DNA of 64,000 nucleotides from Pedobacter sp. MC2016-15 (GTDB lineage: Bacteria; Bacteroidota; Bacteroidia; Sphingobacteriales; Sphingobacteriaceae). The stretch is taken from positions 62,001 through 126,000 of the forward strand of contig NZ_JAPIVS010000003.1 of assembly GCF_026239695.1 (NCBI RefSeq), read 5' to 3'. The notes beneath the pieces are model-generated. The model did not search any database and was not told the DNA's origin. It saw only the letters and a list, made by a program, of their open reading frames with translations. A program made the translations under genes and the position numbers. Below, piece by piece: positions 1 to 8,181 of the stretch. How positions within the stretch are numbered: position 1 is the first letter of the stretch; every line of letters begins with the position of its first letter.

Positions 1-684
1 TCTAAAACATTTGCAGAGCAAAAGGCAGTAGACCAGATCAGTTTCACAGCTGTTCCGGGAAAAGTTCTGGGTTTTCTGGGTCCCAATGGTGCAGGTAAAT
101 CTACCACCATGCGGATGCTGACGGGGTATTTGCAGCCAACGTCAGGAACAGCAACCCTGGGTGGCTTTGATACACAGCGTGAAAGCCTGGGGATGCGGCG
201 CATTCTGGGATACCTGCCAGAGAATACACCTTTATATACGGATATGTATGTCAGGGAATTTCTGGCCTTCGTAGCAGATACCTATCAGCTGCATCAACCA
301 AAACTTAAAGTCAGGGAGGTTATTGAAAGGGTAGGTCTGGGTGATGAACAGCATAAGAAAATCTCTATGCTCAGCAAAGGCTATAAACAACGTGTTGGGC
401 TGGCCCAGGCAATGATCCACGACCCGCAGATCCTGATCCTTGATGAACCTACTACAGGGCTTGATCCCAACCAGCTTACTGATATCCGCGAACTGATCAG
501 AAATCTGGGCAGGGACAAAACGGTGATTCTCTCCACACATATCATGCAGGAAGTGGAAGCTCTTTGTGAGCAGGTTGTGATCATCAATAAAGGGAAAATT
601 GTGGCAGATTCTCTGTTAACTGATCTCAAAAGCAAACATAAAACTGACTCTTTAGAAGAAATATTCAGATCTTTAACACACTGA
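1..684 (+). CDS. gldA: GldA-type ABC transporter ATP-binding protein (5' end outside window)
   Basis: The reading frame is open from base 1, so the start codon lies upstream; 227 residues are visible. The Walker A motif (GPNGAGKST) falls about residues 28-36, the signature is LSKGYKQRV, Walker B with the D-loop is LILDEPTTGLDP, and the switch His is in STHIMQE. These make it the cytoplasmic ATPase of an ABC transporter of the CcmA/GldA class. gldF and gldG follow on the same strand after one barrel gene, so it most likely energises the GldFG permease linked to gliding motility in Bacteroidota. The family is sure; the Gld assignment rests on the neighbours. Confidence 0.85.
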   Translation, partial: SKTFAEQKAVDQISFTAVPGKVLGFLGPNGAGKSTTMRMLTGYLQPTSGTATLGGFDTQRESLGMRRILGYLPENTPLYTDMYVREFLAFVADTYQLHQPKLKVREVIERVGLGDEQHKKISMLSKGYKQRVGLAQAMIHDPQILILDEPTTGLDPNQLTDIRELIRNLGRDKTVILSTHIMQEVEALCEQVVIINKGKIVADSLLTDLKSKHKTDSLEEIFRSLTH

Positions 685-777
685 AATATAGCGTTTTGTT
701 TAACAACTATTTTGTTTGGCAACCTTTTTGTTTAGCTATAAACGGGATTTTGTCCCGCTAACTAAATAAAGACAATT

Positions 778-1350
778 ATGAAAAAGTTATTTTTACTAAC
801 CGCTATCGCCGGTATGTTTGCATTCTCAAATGTGTCTGCACAAACTAAAGATCCGGCTATGTCTGGCTCCAAAATTGGAATAGGTGCTGAATTTGCTTTC
901 CCAACAGGTGACTTTGGTGATGCTTATAAATTGGGATATGGTGGAACGTTACAATTCCAGACACCAATCATAGAGAAATTGAATTTCACTGCATCTGCGG
1001 GCTACCTGACCTTTAGAGGTGAGGATATCGCTACAATAGGTGGAACTACTATCAGAAATGCAGATTTAAATGTAATTCCGGTTAAAGCAGGTATCAACTA
1101 CTTCCTTGCAGAAAACTTTTATGTAGGTGGTGAGCTGGGTGCTGCTTTTGGTACAGGTGATAATTCAAAAACTTCTTTTGCCTATACACCGCATATCGGT
1201 ATTGAGTTCCCTGTATCTGACAAAGGATCTCTGGATCTTAGCGCAAGATACGAAGAGTGGTCAACCAACTATGATGGACCAGGTAATACCAACTTCAATT
1301 TCAAATCAAGATTTGTTGGCTTAAGGCTGGCTTATAACTTCGGTTTGTAA
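778..1350 (+). CDS. Small outer-membrane beta-barrel protein
   Basis: 190 residues beginning with a clear Sec signal peptide (MKKLFLLTAIAGMFAF, cleavage near VSAQ). The mature part is rich in Gly and alternating aromatic/hydrophobic residues and ends in YNFGL, with a terminal aromatic pattern typical of barrel proteins. It resembles the OmpA-like/porin-family beta-barrels (PF13505 type) common in Bacteroidota. It sits between gldA and gldF but is separated from gldF by a strong terminator, so it is probably transcribed alone or as the tail of the gldA unit. No specific ligand can be inferred. Confidence 0.75.
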   Translation: MKKLFLLTAIAGMFAFSNVSAQTKDPAMSGSKIGIGAEFAFPTGDFGDAYKLGYGGTLQFQTPIIEKLNFTASAGYLTFRGEDIATIGGTTIRNADLNVIPVKAGINYFLAENFYVGGELGAAFGTGDNSKTSFAYTPHIGIEFPVSDKGSLDLSARYEEWSTNYDGPGNTNFNFKSRFVGLRLAYNFGL

Positions 1351-1370
1351 TCCATCAGCTAAAAATTATA

Positions 1371-1403
1371 AAAGGCAGTCCTGACAAGGGCTGCCTTTTT
1401 TTT
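1371..1403 (+). terminator. Intrinsic terminator after the barrel gene
   Basis: Twelve-pair stem (1371-1382 with 1387-1398, one G-T pair), loop GACA, followed by an unbroken T run to 1403. It ends the barrel gene transcript 111 bases before gldF. Confidence 0.85.
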
Positions 1404-1461
1404 ATGCGTAATTGGCATATGTAGCATAATTCATCTAACTTCGGCATCATTATCATCATTC

Positions 1462-2190
1462 ATGTACGCAGTATTTAAACGCGAAATATTCAGTTTGTTA
1501 AATTCCCTGATGGCCTACATTACCATCGGTGTATTCCTGTTGGTATCCGGCTTGCTCCTCTGGTTTTTCCCTGATACATCAATTCTGGAGTACGGTTATG
1601 CAGAACTGAACGGGTTTTTCAATCTGACGCCATTTCTGTTCATGTTTTTAATTCCTGCGATTACCATGCGCTCATTTGCCGAAGAGCGTAGAGAAGGTAC
1701 TTATATTTTGCTGGCGAGCAGACCGCTAACCGACTGGCAGATTATCCTGGCCAAATACTTTGCCTGCCTGCTGCTCATCTTATTTGCGCTGCTGCCTACC
1801 TTATTATATTATTATACCATTGTTCAGCTGGGCATGCCTAAAGGAAATATTGACGGAGGGGCTGTAGCAGGTTCCTATATAGGGCTGCTGCTGCTGGGCG
1901 GAGCTTTTGCAGCTATCGGTGTCTTTTCTTCATCGGTCACCAAAAATCAGGTGATTGCTTTTGCGGTATCTGTTTTTATCTCCTTTATTGTTTATAGCGG
2001 CTTTGATGCCATGAGTAAAATCTTTGCGCTAGGCCTGCTGGAAGATGTATTTATATGGCTGAGTGTAAACGCTCATTTTCAATCGATGAGCAGGGGTGTT
2101 CTGGATACCCGCGATCTGGTGTATTTTATCAGCTTCACGTTATTGTTTCTGGGAGCAACCAAACTTGTGATCGGAGGTAGAAAATGGTAG
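1462..2190 (+). CDS. gldF: GldF, gliding-associated ABC permease
   Basis: 242-residue ABC-2 type permease with about six membrane segments: residues ~16-36, 55-70, 95-120, 135-160, 165-185 and 220-238. The cytoplasmic motif SFAEERREGTYILLASRP is characteristic of the ABC-2/GldF group. It overlaps gldG by 7 bases, indicating translational coupling. In Flavobacterium johnsoniae GldA, GldF and GldG form a transporter tied to gliding; its substrate is not established, and many Sphingobacteriaceae carry the genes without obvious gliding. Identification is by motif, size and gene order. Confidence 0.88.
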   Translation: MYAVFKREIFSLLNSLMAYITIGVFLLVSGLLLWFFPDTSILEYGYAELNGFFNLTPFLFMFLIPAITMRSFAEERREGTYILLASRPLTDWQIILAKYFACLLLILFALLPTLLYYYTIVQLGMPKGNIDGGAVAGSYIGLLLLGGAFAAIGVFSSSVTKNQVIAFAVSVFISFIVYSGFDAMSKIFALGLLEDVFIWLSVNAHFQSMSRGVLDTRDLVYFISFTLLFLGATKLVIGGRKW

Positions 2191-3869
2191 CAGGCAAGAA
2201 AAATAAATGGTTAATGCCATTGCTTTTTATCATCGTTCTCATCATTGCAAATATTGGATCTTCCTATTTTTATACGCGCTTTGATTTCACACGTGAAAAG
2301 CGGTTTACACTACATCCAAAGTCGATGGCTATTCTGGCGAAAGCCGATAAAGAAATTACCGTTACCGTATTTTTGGATGGCAATCTGCCGGCTGCATTTA
2401 AAAGGCTTAAAAACGCTACTTCAGATTTGCTGGACGACTACAAGGCCAGTTCAGGAGTAAAGATCAAGGTTGTTTTTACTGATCCTCTGGAGGGGCTCGA
2501 CCAGCAGGCACAGGATACAGTTTTGCAAAATCTATACAGCATTGGTATTGAGCCTACCAATCTGAATATTAAAAACGAGGCTGGCTTTACCCAAAAGACA
2601 GTTTTCCCTATGGCTGTTGTACAGGCTGGCGACAGGCAGCTGCCGGTAAAACTATTACAGAACCTCGATGCTGCTGGTAACTACGAACAAAATATCAACA
2701 ACTCAATCCAGAATCTGGAATATGTGTTCAGTTCGGCGATTAAAAAAGTCAGTACTGGTGAAAACCCGCGTATAGGATTTACTGAAGGCAATGGTGAGCC
2801 GGCAGACCCTTTTATCAGTGACGCGATGAGATCACTTTCCGACAGCTATGAGGTGGGAAGGGTAGACCTGAATGTAATCAGTAAGGAGGGACTGGACAAA
2901 TTGAAAGTTCTCTTTATCACCAAACCTCAGAAAGAATTTTCTGAAGCGTTAAAATACAAGATCAACTACTTTGTGATGAATGGCGGACGTATAGTCTGGA
3001 GCATCGACCAGGTGAGTGCGGATCTGGATAGTCTGAAAGGGAAAGGGGAGCAGCTTGCCTTTAACAACAAGCTCAACCTGGATGACATGCTTTTTATGTA
3101 TGGGGCCAGAATAAACTACAACCTGGTGGCGGATTTAAACGCTGCGGAGATCCCCCTGGCAATGGGCGGCGGAGAGCATCGCGACATCCAGATGGCACCA
3201 TGGGTATACTATCCTGTACTCGTCCCTGATGCCTCCCCGGGTCTGGTAAAAAACATTGATGGGATCCGTACAGAGTTCCTGAGTACTGTAGATACTATTG
3301 GTGTGAAAGGGGTACGCAAGACTGTACTGCTACATACATCACCCTACCACATTGAGCACAATACCCCCGAAGTATTATCCCTGCAGATTGTTGCTGAAGC
3401 CCCGGATCAGCGCCGGTACCTTCATCCTCCTGCAATGGCAGCGGTATTGCTGGAGGGATCCTTTCCCTCGGTGTTTCTCAACAGGCAGGCACCCGCCGGG
3501 ATTACAGAAAACTTCCCTGCCGGAGCGCTGAGCAAACCCACCAAAATGATCGTCATCGGTGATGGAGATATCTTTAAAAATCAGGTTAGCGGCCGTGACG
3601 GATCAGTATTTCCGCTTGGATTTGACCGGTACACACAAAGAAATTTCGGAAATAAGGCATTGCTTTTAAATATCGCAGATTATCTGTCTTCAGATGATAA
3701 TTTGATTGATCTTCGCAATAAAGAGGTCAGAGTCAGGTTACTGGATAAACAGCTTCTGCGCAGTGAAAAGCTGAAATGGCAGCTGATCAATGTGATTGTG
3801 CCCTTATTGCTGTTAATATCATTCGCGATTTTTCAACATTATTACCGCAAGTATAAGTATGCAAGGTAA
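2184..3869 (+). CDS. gldG: GldG, gliding-associated ABC transporter substrate-binding subunit
   Basis: 561 residues with an N-terminal membrane anchor (~10-27), a large extracytoplasmic region and a C-terminal membrane helix (~535-553) followed by a basic tail. This is the architecture of the GldG / ABC_transp_aux family. The ATG at 2184 lies inside the end of gldF. The central part includes a GATase-like fold region (FVMNGGRIVWSID) that is typical of the family. With GldF and the ATPase upstream it should form an inner-membrane complex. Its stop is 35 bases before dnaN. Confidence 0.88.
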   Translation: MVAGKKNKWLMPLLFIIVLIIANIGSSYFYTRFDFTREKRFTLHPKSMAILAKADKEITVTVFLDGNLPAAFKRLKNATSDLLDDYKASSGVKIKVVFTDPLEGLDQQAQDTVLQNLYSIGIEPTNLNIKNEAGFTQKTVFPMAVVQAGDRQLPVKLLQNLDAAGNYEQNINNSIQNLEYVFSSAIKKVSTGENPRIGFTEGNGEPADPFISDAMRSLSDSYEVGRVDLNVISKEGLDKLKVLFITKPQKEFSEALKYKINYFVMNGGRIVWSIDQVSADLDSLKGKGEQLAFNNKLNLDDMLFMYGARINYNLVADLNAAEIPLAMGGGEHRDIQMAPWVYYPVLVPDASPGLVKNIDGIRTEFLSTVDTIGVKGVRKTVLLHTSPYHIEHNTPEVLSLQIVAEAPDQRRYLHPPAMAAVLLEGSFPSVFLNRQAPAGITENFPAGALSKPTKMIVIGDGDIFKNQVSGRDGSVFPLGFDRYTQRNFGNKALLLNIADYLSSDDNLIDLRNKEVRVRLLDKQLLRSEKLKWQLINVIVPLLLLISFAIFQHYYRKYKYAR

Positions 3870-3875
3870 TTTTTA

Positions 3876-3883
3876 TATTTTTG
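3876..3883 (+). promoter_or_regulatory. Candidate -7 box upstream of dnaN
   Basis: TATTTTTG matches the Bacteroidota -7 consensus TAnnTTTG and lies 21 bases before the dnaN ATG at 3905. No convincing -33 TTTG is visible, so this is a weak call. It overlaps a possible TTG start at 3881, which argues for ATG 3905 as the true start. Confidence 0.35.
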
Positions 3884-3904
3884 AGAATTGACAAGTTCAT
3901 AATT

Positions 3905-5029
3905 ATGAGATTTATAGTATCCACATCAACACTTTTAAAACATTTACAAACAGTCAATGGTGCTTCAAGCAGCAGTACTGTTTTGCCGATACTGGAAAAC
4001 TTTCTTTTCGAGATCAAAGATGGCAGTCTGACTATCTCTGCTACAGATTTGCAGACCAGCATGACTACGTCATTGCCTGTAGAGTCTAAAGAAGGCGGAA
4101 AAGTAGCTGTACCGGCGAGAATCTTGTTAGATACTTTAAAAACACTTCCTGATCAGCCGATTTCTTTCAATATTGATGATGCTTCATTTTCAATAGAGAT
4201 CAGCGCAGGTGACGGAAAGTACAAACTGAGTGGTGAAAACGGAGATGATTTTCCAAAGATCCCTACAGTAGAAAATGCTTCTTCGGTAAATCTTCCGGCA
4301 TCTGTACTGACTGAGGCCATCACAAAGACAATTTTTGCCGTGAGCAGTGATGAACTACGCCCGGCGATGACAGGTGTTTTCTGCCAGCTTTCTGACCAGT
4401 TTATCACTTTTGTAGCTACTGATGCCCATAAATTGGTTAGATACAGACGTATGGACAGCAAAGCTGATAAAACAGCTTCATTCATTCTTCCTAAAAAAGC
4501 TTTGACACTGTTGAAAGCTGCCTTGCCTTCTACAGACATCAATGTTTCTGTAGATTATAATGCTACAAGTGCTTTTTTCAAATTTGAAAATATCAACCTG
4601 GTATGCCGTCTGATTGATGAGCGTTACCCGGATTATGAAGCGGTAATTCCTGCCAATAATCCTAACAAATTAATTATTGACAGGGCTTTGTTCCTGAATA
4701 CTTTACGCCGTGTGGTTATTTTTGCTAACAAAACCACTCACCAGGTAAGATTAAAAATCAACGGAAGTGAACTTAATATCTCTTCTGAAGATCTGGACTT
4801 CGCGAATGAAGCTCACGAACGTTTGAGCTGCCAGTATGAAGGTGAAGACCTGGAGATTGGCTTCAATGCACGTTTCCTGATCGAGATGCTGAGCAATCTC
4901 GGTGGCGAGGAAGTTACCCTGGAGCTATCTACACCTAACCGTGCAGGACTGCTTATCCCTCAGACAAATGATGACAATGAAGATGTGCTGATGCTGGTGA
5001 TGCCGGTGATGCTGAATAACTATAACTAA
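3905..5029 (+). CDS. dnaN: DNA polymerase III beta subunit (sliding clamp)
   Basis: 374 residues, the normal length for a bacterial beta clamp with three repeated domains of about 120 residues. The N-terminus MRFIVSTSTLLKHLQ and the end ...LVMPVMLNNYN are typical; LPIRP-like and TDAHKLVRY segments of domain 2 are recognisable. The clamp encircles DNA and tethers the replicative polymerase. A TTG at 3881 would add eight residues but overlaps a promoter-like box and is not conserved in the family, so ATG 3905 is chosen. A terminator follows. In this window dnaN is not next to dnaA or recF. Confidence 0.97.
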   Translation: MRFIVSTSTLLKHLQTVNGASSSSTVLPILENFLFEIKDGSLTISATDLQTSMTTSLPVESKEGGKVAVPARILLDTLKTLPDQPISFNIDDASFSIEISAGDGKYKLSGENGDDFPKIPTVENASSVNLPASVLTEAITKTIFAVSSDELRPAMTGVFCQLSDQFITFVATDAHKLVRYRRMDSKADKTASFILPKKALTLLKAALPSTDINVSVDYNATSAFFKFENINLVCRLIDERYPDYEAVIPANNPNKLIIDRALFLNTLRRVVIFANKTTHQVRLKINGSELNISSEDLDFANEAHERLSCQYEGEDLEIGFNARFLIEMLSNLGGEEVTLELSTPNRAGLLIPQTNDDNEDVLMLVMPVMLNNYN

Positions 5030-5051
5030 TTAAAAAGATACTACCTTTGAG

Positions 5052-5097
5052 CGTCATTATGCAGGATTCAGATATTCTTTCATAATGACGTTTTTTT
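5052..5097 (+). terminator. Intrinsic terminator after dnaN
   Basis: Perfect ten-pair stem CGTCATTATG (5052-5061) with CATAATGACG (5081-5090), followed by seven Ts. Confidence 0.85.
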
Positions 5098-5116
5098 ATA
5101 AGCAAGATACCTACCT

Positions 5117-5770
5117 ATGGACATCATTAATCAGCTGATACAATTTATTCTGCACACAGATGTAGAATTAGTAAAACTCGTAAGTAGTTACCAAACCTGG
5201 ACCTACCTCATTTTATTCCTTATTATTTTTGCCGAAACCGGATTTGTGGTGACTCCTTTTTTACCGGGAGACTCGATGTTATTCGCCGTGGGTGCTTTGA
5301 TCGCAAAAGGTGGAACCGGCCTTGATATCTGGCTGATGTTTTTCCTTCTTACCGCTGCCGGTATTTTGGGTAACAGTCTGAACTACCGTCTTGGCATGTT
5401 CTTCGGCATTAAGGTTTTCAAGGAGGAGAATAAAATCCTGAAACTGGAATACTACAACAAATCTCATATGTTTTTTGAGAAACATGGTGGAAAGGCAATT
5501 ATTTTCAGCCGTTTCCTTCCTATTATCAGAACTGTAGCTCCATTTGTTGCCGGTGTGGCCAGGATGCCTTTCGGAAAATTCACCTACTTCAATGTCCTGG
5601 GTGGTATTGCATGGATCTCTACCTTATTGTTCGCGGGCTTCTTAATGGGGCAGATCCCTTTCATTAAAAATAACTTTTCTGCGGTAATTGCATTCATTGC
5701 CATCGTGACGTTTGCACCAATTGTTTTTGCAGCAGTGAAATCAATGTTCAAGCCTAAGGAAACTACTTAG
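5117..5770 (+). CDS. DedA family membrane protein
   Basis: 217 residues with about five membrane segments. The family motifs are present: FAETGFVVTPFLPGDSMLF near residue 40 and FSRFLPIIRTVAPFVAG near residue 135. DedA/VTT-domain proteins sit in the inner membrane; recent work on relatives links them to undecaprenyl-phosphate or phospholipid flipping and to envelope and proton-gradient maintenance. Here the substrate is unknown. Its 3' end overlaps the convergent nuclease gene by 8 bases. Confidence 0.9.
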   Translation: MDIINQLIQFILHTDVELVKLVSSYQTWTYLILFLIIFAETGFVVTPFLPGDSMLFAVGALIAKGGTGLDIWLMFFLLTAAGILGNSLNYRLGMFFGIKVFKEENKILKLEYYNKSHMFFEKHGGKAIIFSRFLPIIRTVAPFVAGVARMPFGKFTYFNVLGGIAWISTLLFAGFLMGQIPFIKNNFSAVIAFIAIVTFAPIVFAAVKSMFKPKETT

Positions 5771-6641
5771 AAGGAGGCATGTTTTCAAGGTTTGGCTGGC
5801 CAGCGTCAACCCATGCAGAATACCAGTAGGAGCCGGTAGCCAGGACTGCTGCGCGCATCTGTTTTTCTACCATGTGGTTTAGCCTGTGGTGGTAGGTATT
5901 GGAGTACTCGAATGAATACTGTTTGCCCAGCTGTCCCTTCCTTTTGCTGTAGCTGTATTTGCGCCAGGAGGGGAAGGTATTGTTCAGCTCAGCTTCGAGT
6001 TTTAATGTGCTGTCTACCAGTCCGTGGGTATGCTGAATAATTTTCCATGCCTCCTTTAGCGGATCTTCGATATAGACTGCCCTGCCTACCACAAAATTGT
6101 ATCGTTCAGAAAATAGTTCGGGGAGCCTGCTCTCCCAGAAACCGTGGATACCTGTCTGGTTTGTCAGCTGTCCATTGTGGTTTTCTGTAGTATGCAACGG
6201 TACGTGTGCATCGCCCAGGTAATGCCCCAGGTAGGTGGATCTGCTCAGGATCCTCATAGAATCCCGGTCTTTGAAAGCATTCACGAGCTGGTAGTAGCTG
6301 CGCTGAATCTGCCAGGGAAGAATCCCATTTTTCTGCAGTCGAGTATCTCCGTATCTCTTTAGGGCATCATCCCATTTGCGGGGAATACTATCGATAACTC
6401 TTTCATATACTTCGACATCCAGATAGTGCCGGGCTGCTTCAGCTGTATCGGCATAACGCCTCTTATCAGGGTCGGTGGCATGGCTGCTGATATAGGAGAT
6501 ATTGTTTTTAAAGAACCTGTTCATCCCTGTCGGCAGGATAAATACGGCGAGTTCATTGATCCGCATATGAGCGAAGAAGCCCCAGGAACAGGTGAGCAGG
6601 AGAGTGGTAAGGAGCATTCCGGAGATGAAGTATTTTTTCAT
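5763..6641 (-). CDS. S1/P1-type nuclease, exported
   Basis: 292 residues. A signal peptide (MKKYFISGMLLTTLLLTCS) is followed at once by WGFFAH; in this family the Trp becomes the mature N-terminus and coordinates zinc. Other zinc-ligand regions are visible: the HYLGDAHVPLHT segment and GIHGFWES. These are the hallmarks of the zinc-dependent S1/P1 nuclease/phospholipase C fold, which degrades single-stranded nucleic acids outside the cytoplasm, probably for phosphate or nucleotide scavenging. It may be the last gene after pyrC-DUF3810-hsp70, but a 121-base gap separates it from hsp70. Confidence 0.85.
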   Translation of the reverse strand: MKKYFISGMLLTTLLLTCSWGFFAHMRINELAVFILPTGMNRFFKNNISYISSHATDPDKRRYADTAEAARHYLDVEVYERVIDSIPRKWDDALKRYGDTRLQKNGILPWQIQRSYYQLVNAFKDRDSMRILSRSTYLGHYLGDAHVPLHTTENHNGQLTNQTGIHGFWESRLPELFSERYNFVVGRAVYIEDPLKEAWKIIQHTHGLVDSTLKLEAELNNTFPSWRKYSYSKRKGQLGKQYSFEYSNTYHHRLNHMVEKQMRAAVLATGSYWYSAWVDAGQPNLENMPPSK

Positions 6642-6762
6642 CCCCGGAATGTAATGTCAAAAGCTGATATGCTGGTAATTAAATTTTCATGTGAATTTAA
6701 TTTTTTTTAGCGGTCATGAAGCTATCATGATCTTGTAGTCAATCATTATGTGATCTGAAAGA

Positions 6763-8154
6763 TCAGGATGGTTTCAGCAAACGCGATGCGAAAGGGCGTG
6801 TAAACTCATTTAGTTCCGTAGTAAGGCTGCGGATCATGTCTGTATCATCCTGGCTAAGCGCCGCACGCAGTTTGTCCAGAATTTCCCTCGTTCCGGAAAT
6901 ATCCATTGAGGTCAGCACAAATCTGTGCCTTTCGATAAACTGTCCGGCAAGATAGGCCAGCTGCTCGCCTTCAGCCCTTGCCTGATCAAGCATCCTTTGT
7001 GCCGCCGCTGATGATGGGGCAGGCTCCTTATACATATCTTCATCCGGCAAGCTGATGAAAGAACGGTTTCCATCCATGATGTCGGCTTGTATGGCTGCAC
7101 CAAGAGCAACAATCTCATCAGGGTTGATCTGCTCATTTGGCTGTTTCCCAAAAAGCTCAGTCACCTGTGCTTTCACATATGGCGTACGGGTAGAACCTCC
7201 TACCAGCAGTACGTCGTCAATAGCTGCTGTTGTCAGTTTTGCATCGGCAATTGCCTGTTTACAAAGGTTGATGGTGTCAGTTACCATAGCGGCAATCAGC
7301 TGTTCAAAAGTCTGCCTGTCAAGTGTACACCAGATTTCTCCAAGCTTTTCGTTATAGATATTTTGGGTGCTCAGTGCGATCTTGGCTTCTTCTGCTTTCA
7401 GGCGCAGCTGCTGCATCAGACTTGGAGTGGCTGCTGTTGATGCGGCATCCAGGTTATTTTTATCAATCCAATAGTTGAGGATCGTGCGGTCAAAATCATC
7501 CCCGCCGGGGAAACTGTTTCCTTTGGTGGACAACACCTCAAATATGCCGTTGTGGATGCGCATTACAGAGACTGTGAATGATCCCCCGCCAAGATCGTAG
7601 ACAGCAATAGTCTTTTGGTCCATAGGATCTAAGCCAATACCATAGGTTAAACTGGCAGCAGTAGTTTCATTTACAATCTTGATCACATCTAAACCCGCCA
7701 GACGGCCTGCATTTCTGGTAGCCATACGCTGACTGTCAGTAAAGTATGAAGGAACGGTAACCACTGCTTTGTTAACCGGGGTTTTCAAGGCATGCTCAGC
7801 ACGTTTTTTTAGTTCTTTCAGGATTTCTGTTGTCACCTGCAGCGGTTTGTATACCTGGTTTTGAGGAAGCTCATTCTCAGGGCGTCCAAGCAGGGCTTTC
7901 TGAGACAAAACGGTATTGGCGGCATCAGTAATCAGTAATGCTCTGGCCTCATTTCCTATCAGAGGTACACCGGCAGCATCGAAATGTACAATTGAGGGCA
8001 TCAAATGACCTTTGCCGGTATCATTGATCACTTTTGGGTTTCGATCAGGATCTATAAAGGCGATCAGGCTGTTGCTTGCTCCCAAATCAATGCCTACAAT
8101 GATCTCTGCTTTCTGTAATGTACCCGTTGCCAGGTTAATGGATATTTTTGCCAT
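6763..8154 (-). CDS. Short Hsp70 family protein (HscA-like ATPase without beta substrate domain)
   Basis: 463 residues. The nucleotide-binding domain is complete (about 17-361): phosphate-1 motif GIDLGASNS, phosphate-2 DLGGGS, and adenosine motif LLVGGSTRTPYV; it is closest in pattern to HscA/DnaK. After GAAIQADIMDG the usual LLLDVTPLSLG linker and beta-sandwich (some 110-120 residues) are absent. The chain passes through a short Pro-rich stretch straight to a helical region (RMLDQARAEGEQ...) that resembles the lid. It should bind and hydrolyse ATP but cannot grip peptides in the normal way. No isc genes are adjacent. A -7 box lies 4 bases before the ATG, so it probably has its own promoter. 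Confidence 0.85.
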   Translation of the reverse strand: MAKISINLATGTLQKAEIIVGIDLGASNSLIAFIDPDRNPKVINDTGKGHLMPSIVHFDAAGVPLIGNEARALLITDAANTVLSQKALLGRPENELPQNQVYKPLQVTTEILKELKKRAEHALKTPVNKAVVTVPSYFTDSQRMATRNAGRLAGLDVIKIVNETTAASLTYGIGLDPMDQKTIAVYDLGGGSFTVSVMRIHNGIFEVLSTKGNSFPGGDDFDRTILNYWIDKNNLDAASTAATPSLMQQLRLKAEEAKIALSTQNIYNEKLGEIWCTLDRQTFEQLIAAMVTDTINLCKQAIADAKLTTAAIDDVLLVGGSTRTPYVKAQVTELFGKQPNEQINPDEIVALGAAIQADIMDGNRSFISLPDEDMYKEPAPSSAAAQRMLDQARAEGEQLAYLAGQFIERHRFVLTSMDISGTREILDKLRAALSQDDTDMIRSLTTELNEFTRPFASRLLKPS

Positions 8155-8158
8155 AAGG

Positions 8159-8166
8159 CAAATCTA
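8159..8166 (-). promoter_or_regulatory. -7 box immediately before the short hsp70
   Basis: On the minus strand TAGATTTG matches TAnnTTTG and ends 4 bases before the ATG. Transcription would then begin at or next to the start codon. No clear -33 box is seen. Confidence 0.4.
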
Positions 8167-8181
8167 GGAATGTTTTGAAGT

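Noticed and set aside
3881..3904. N-terminal extension of dnaN from TTG 3881
   Set aside because: It overlaps a promoter-like box and does not match the normal clamp start MRFIVSTSTLL.
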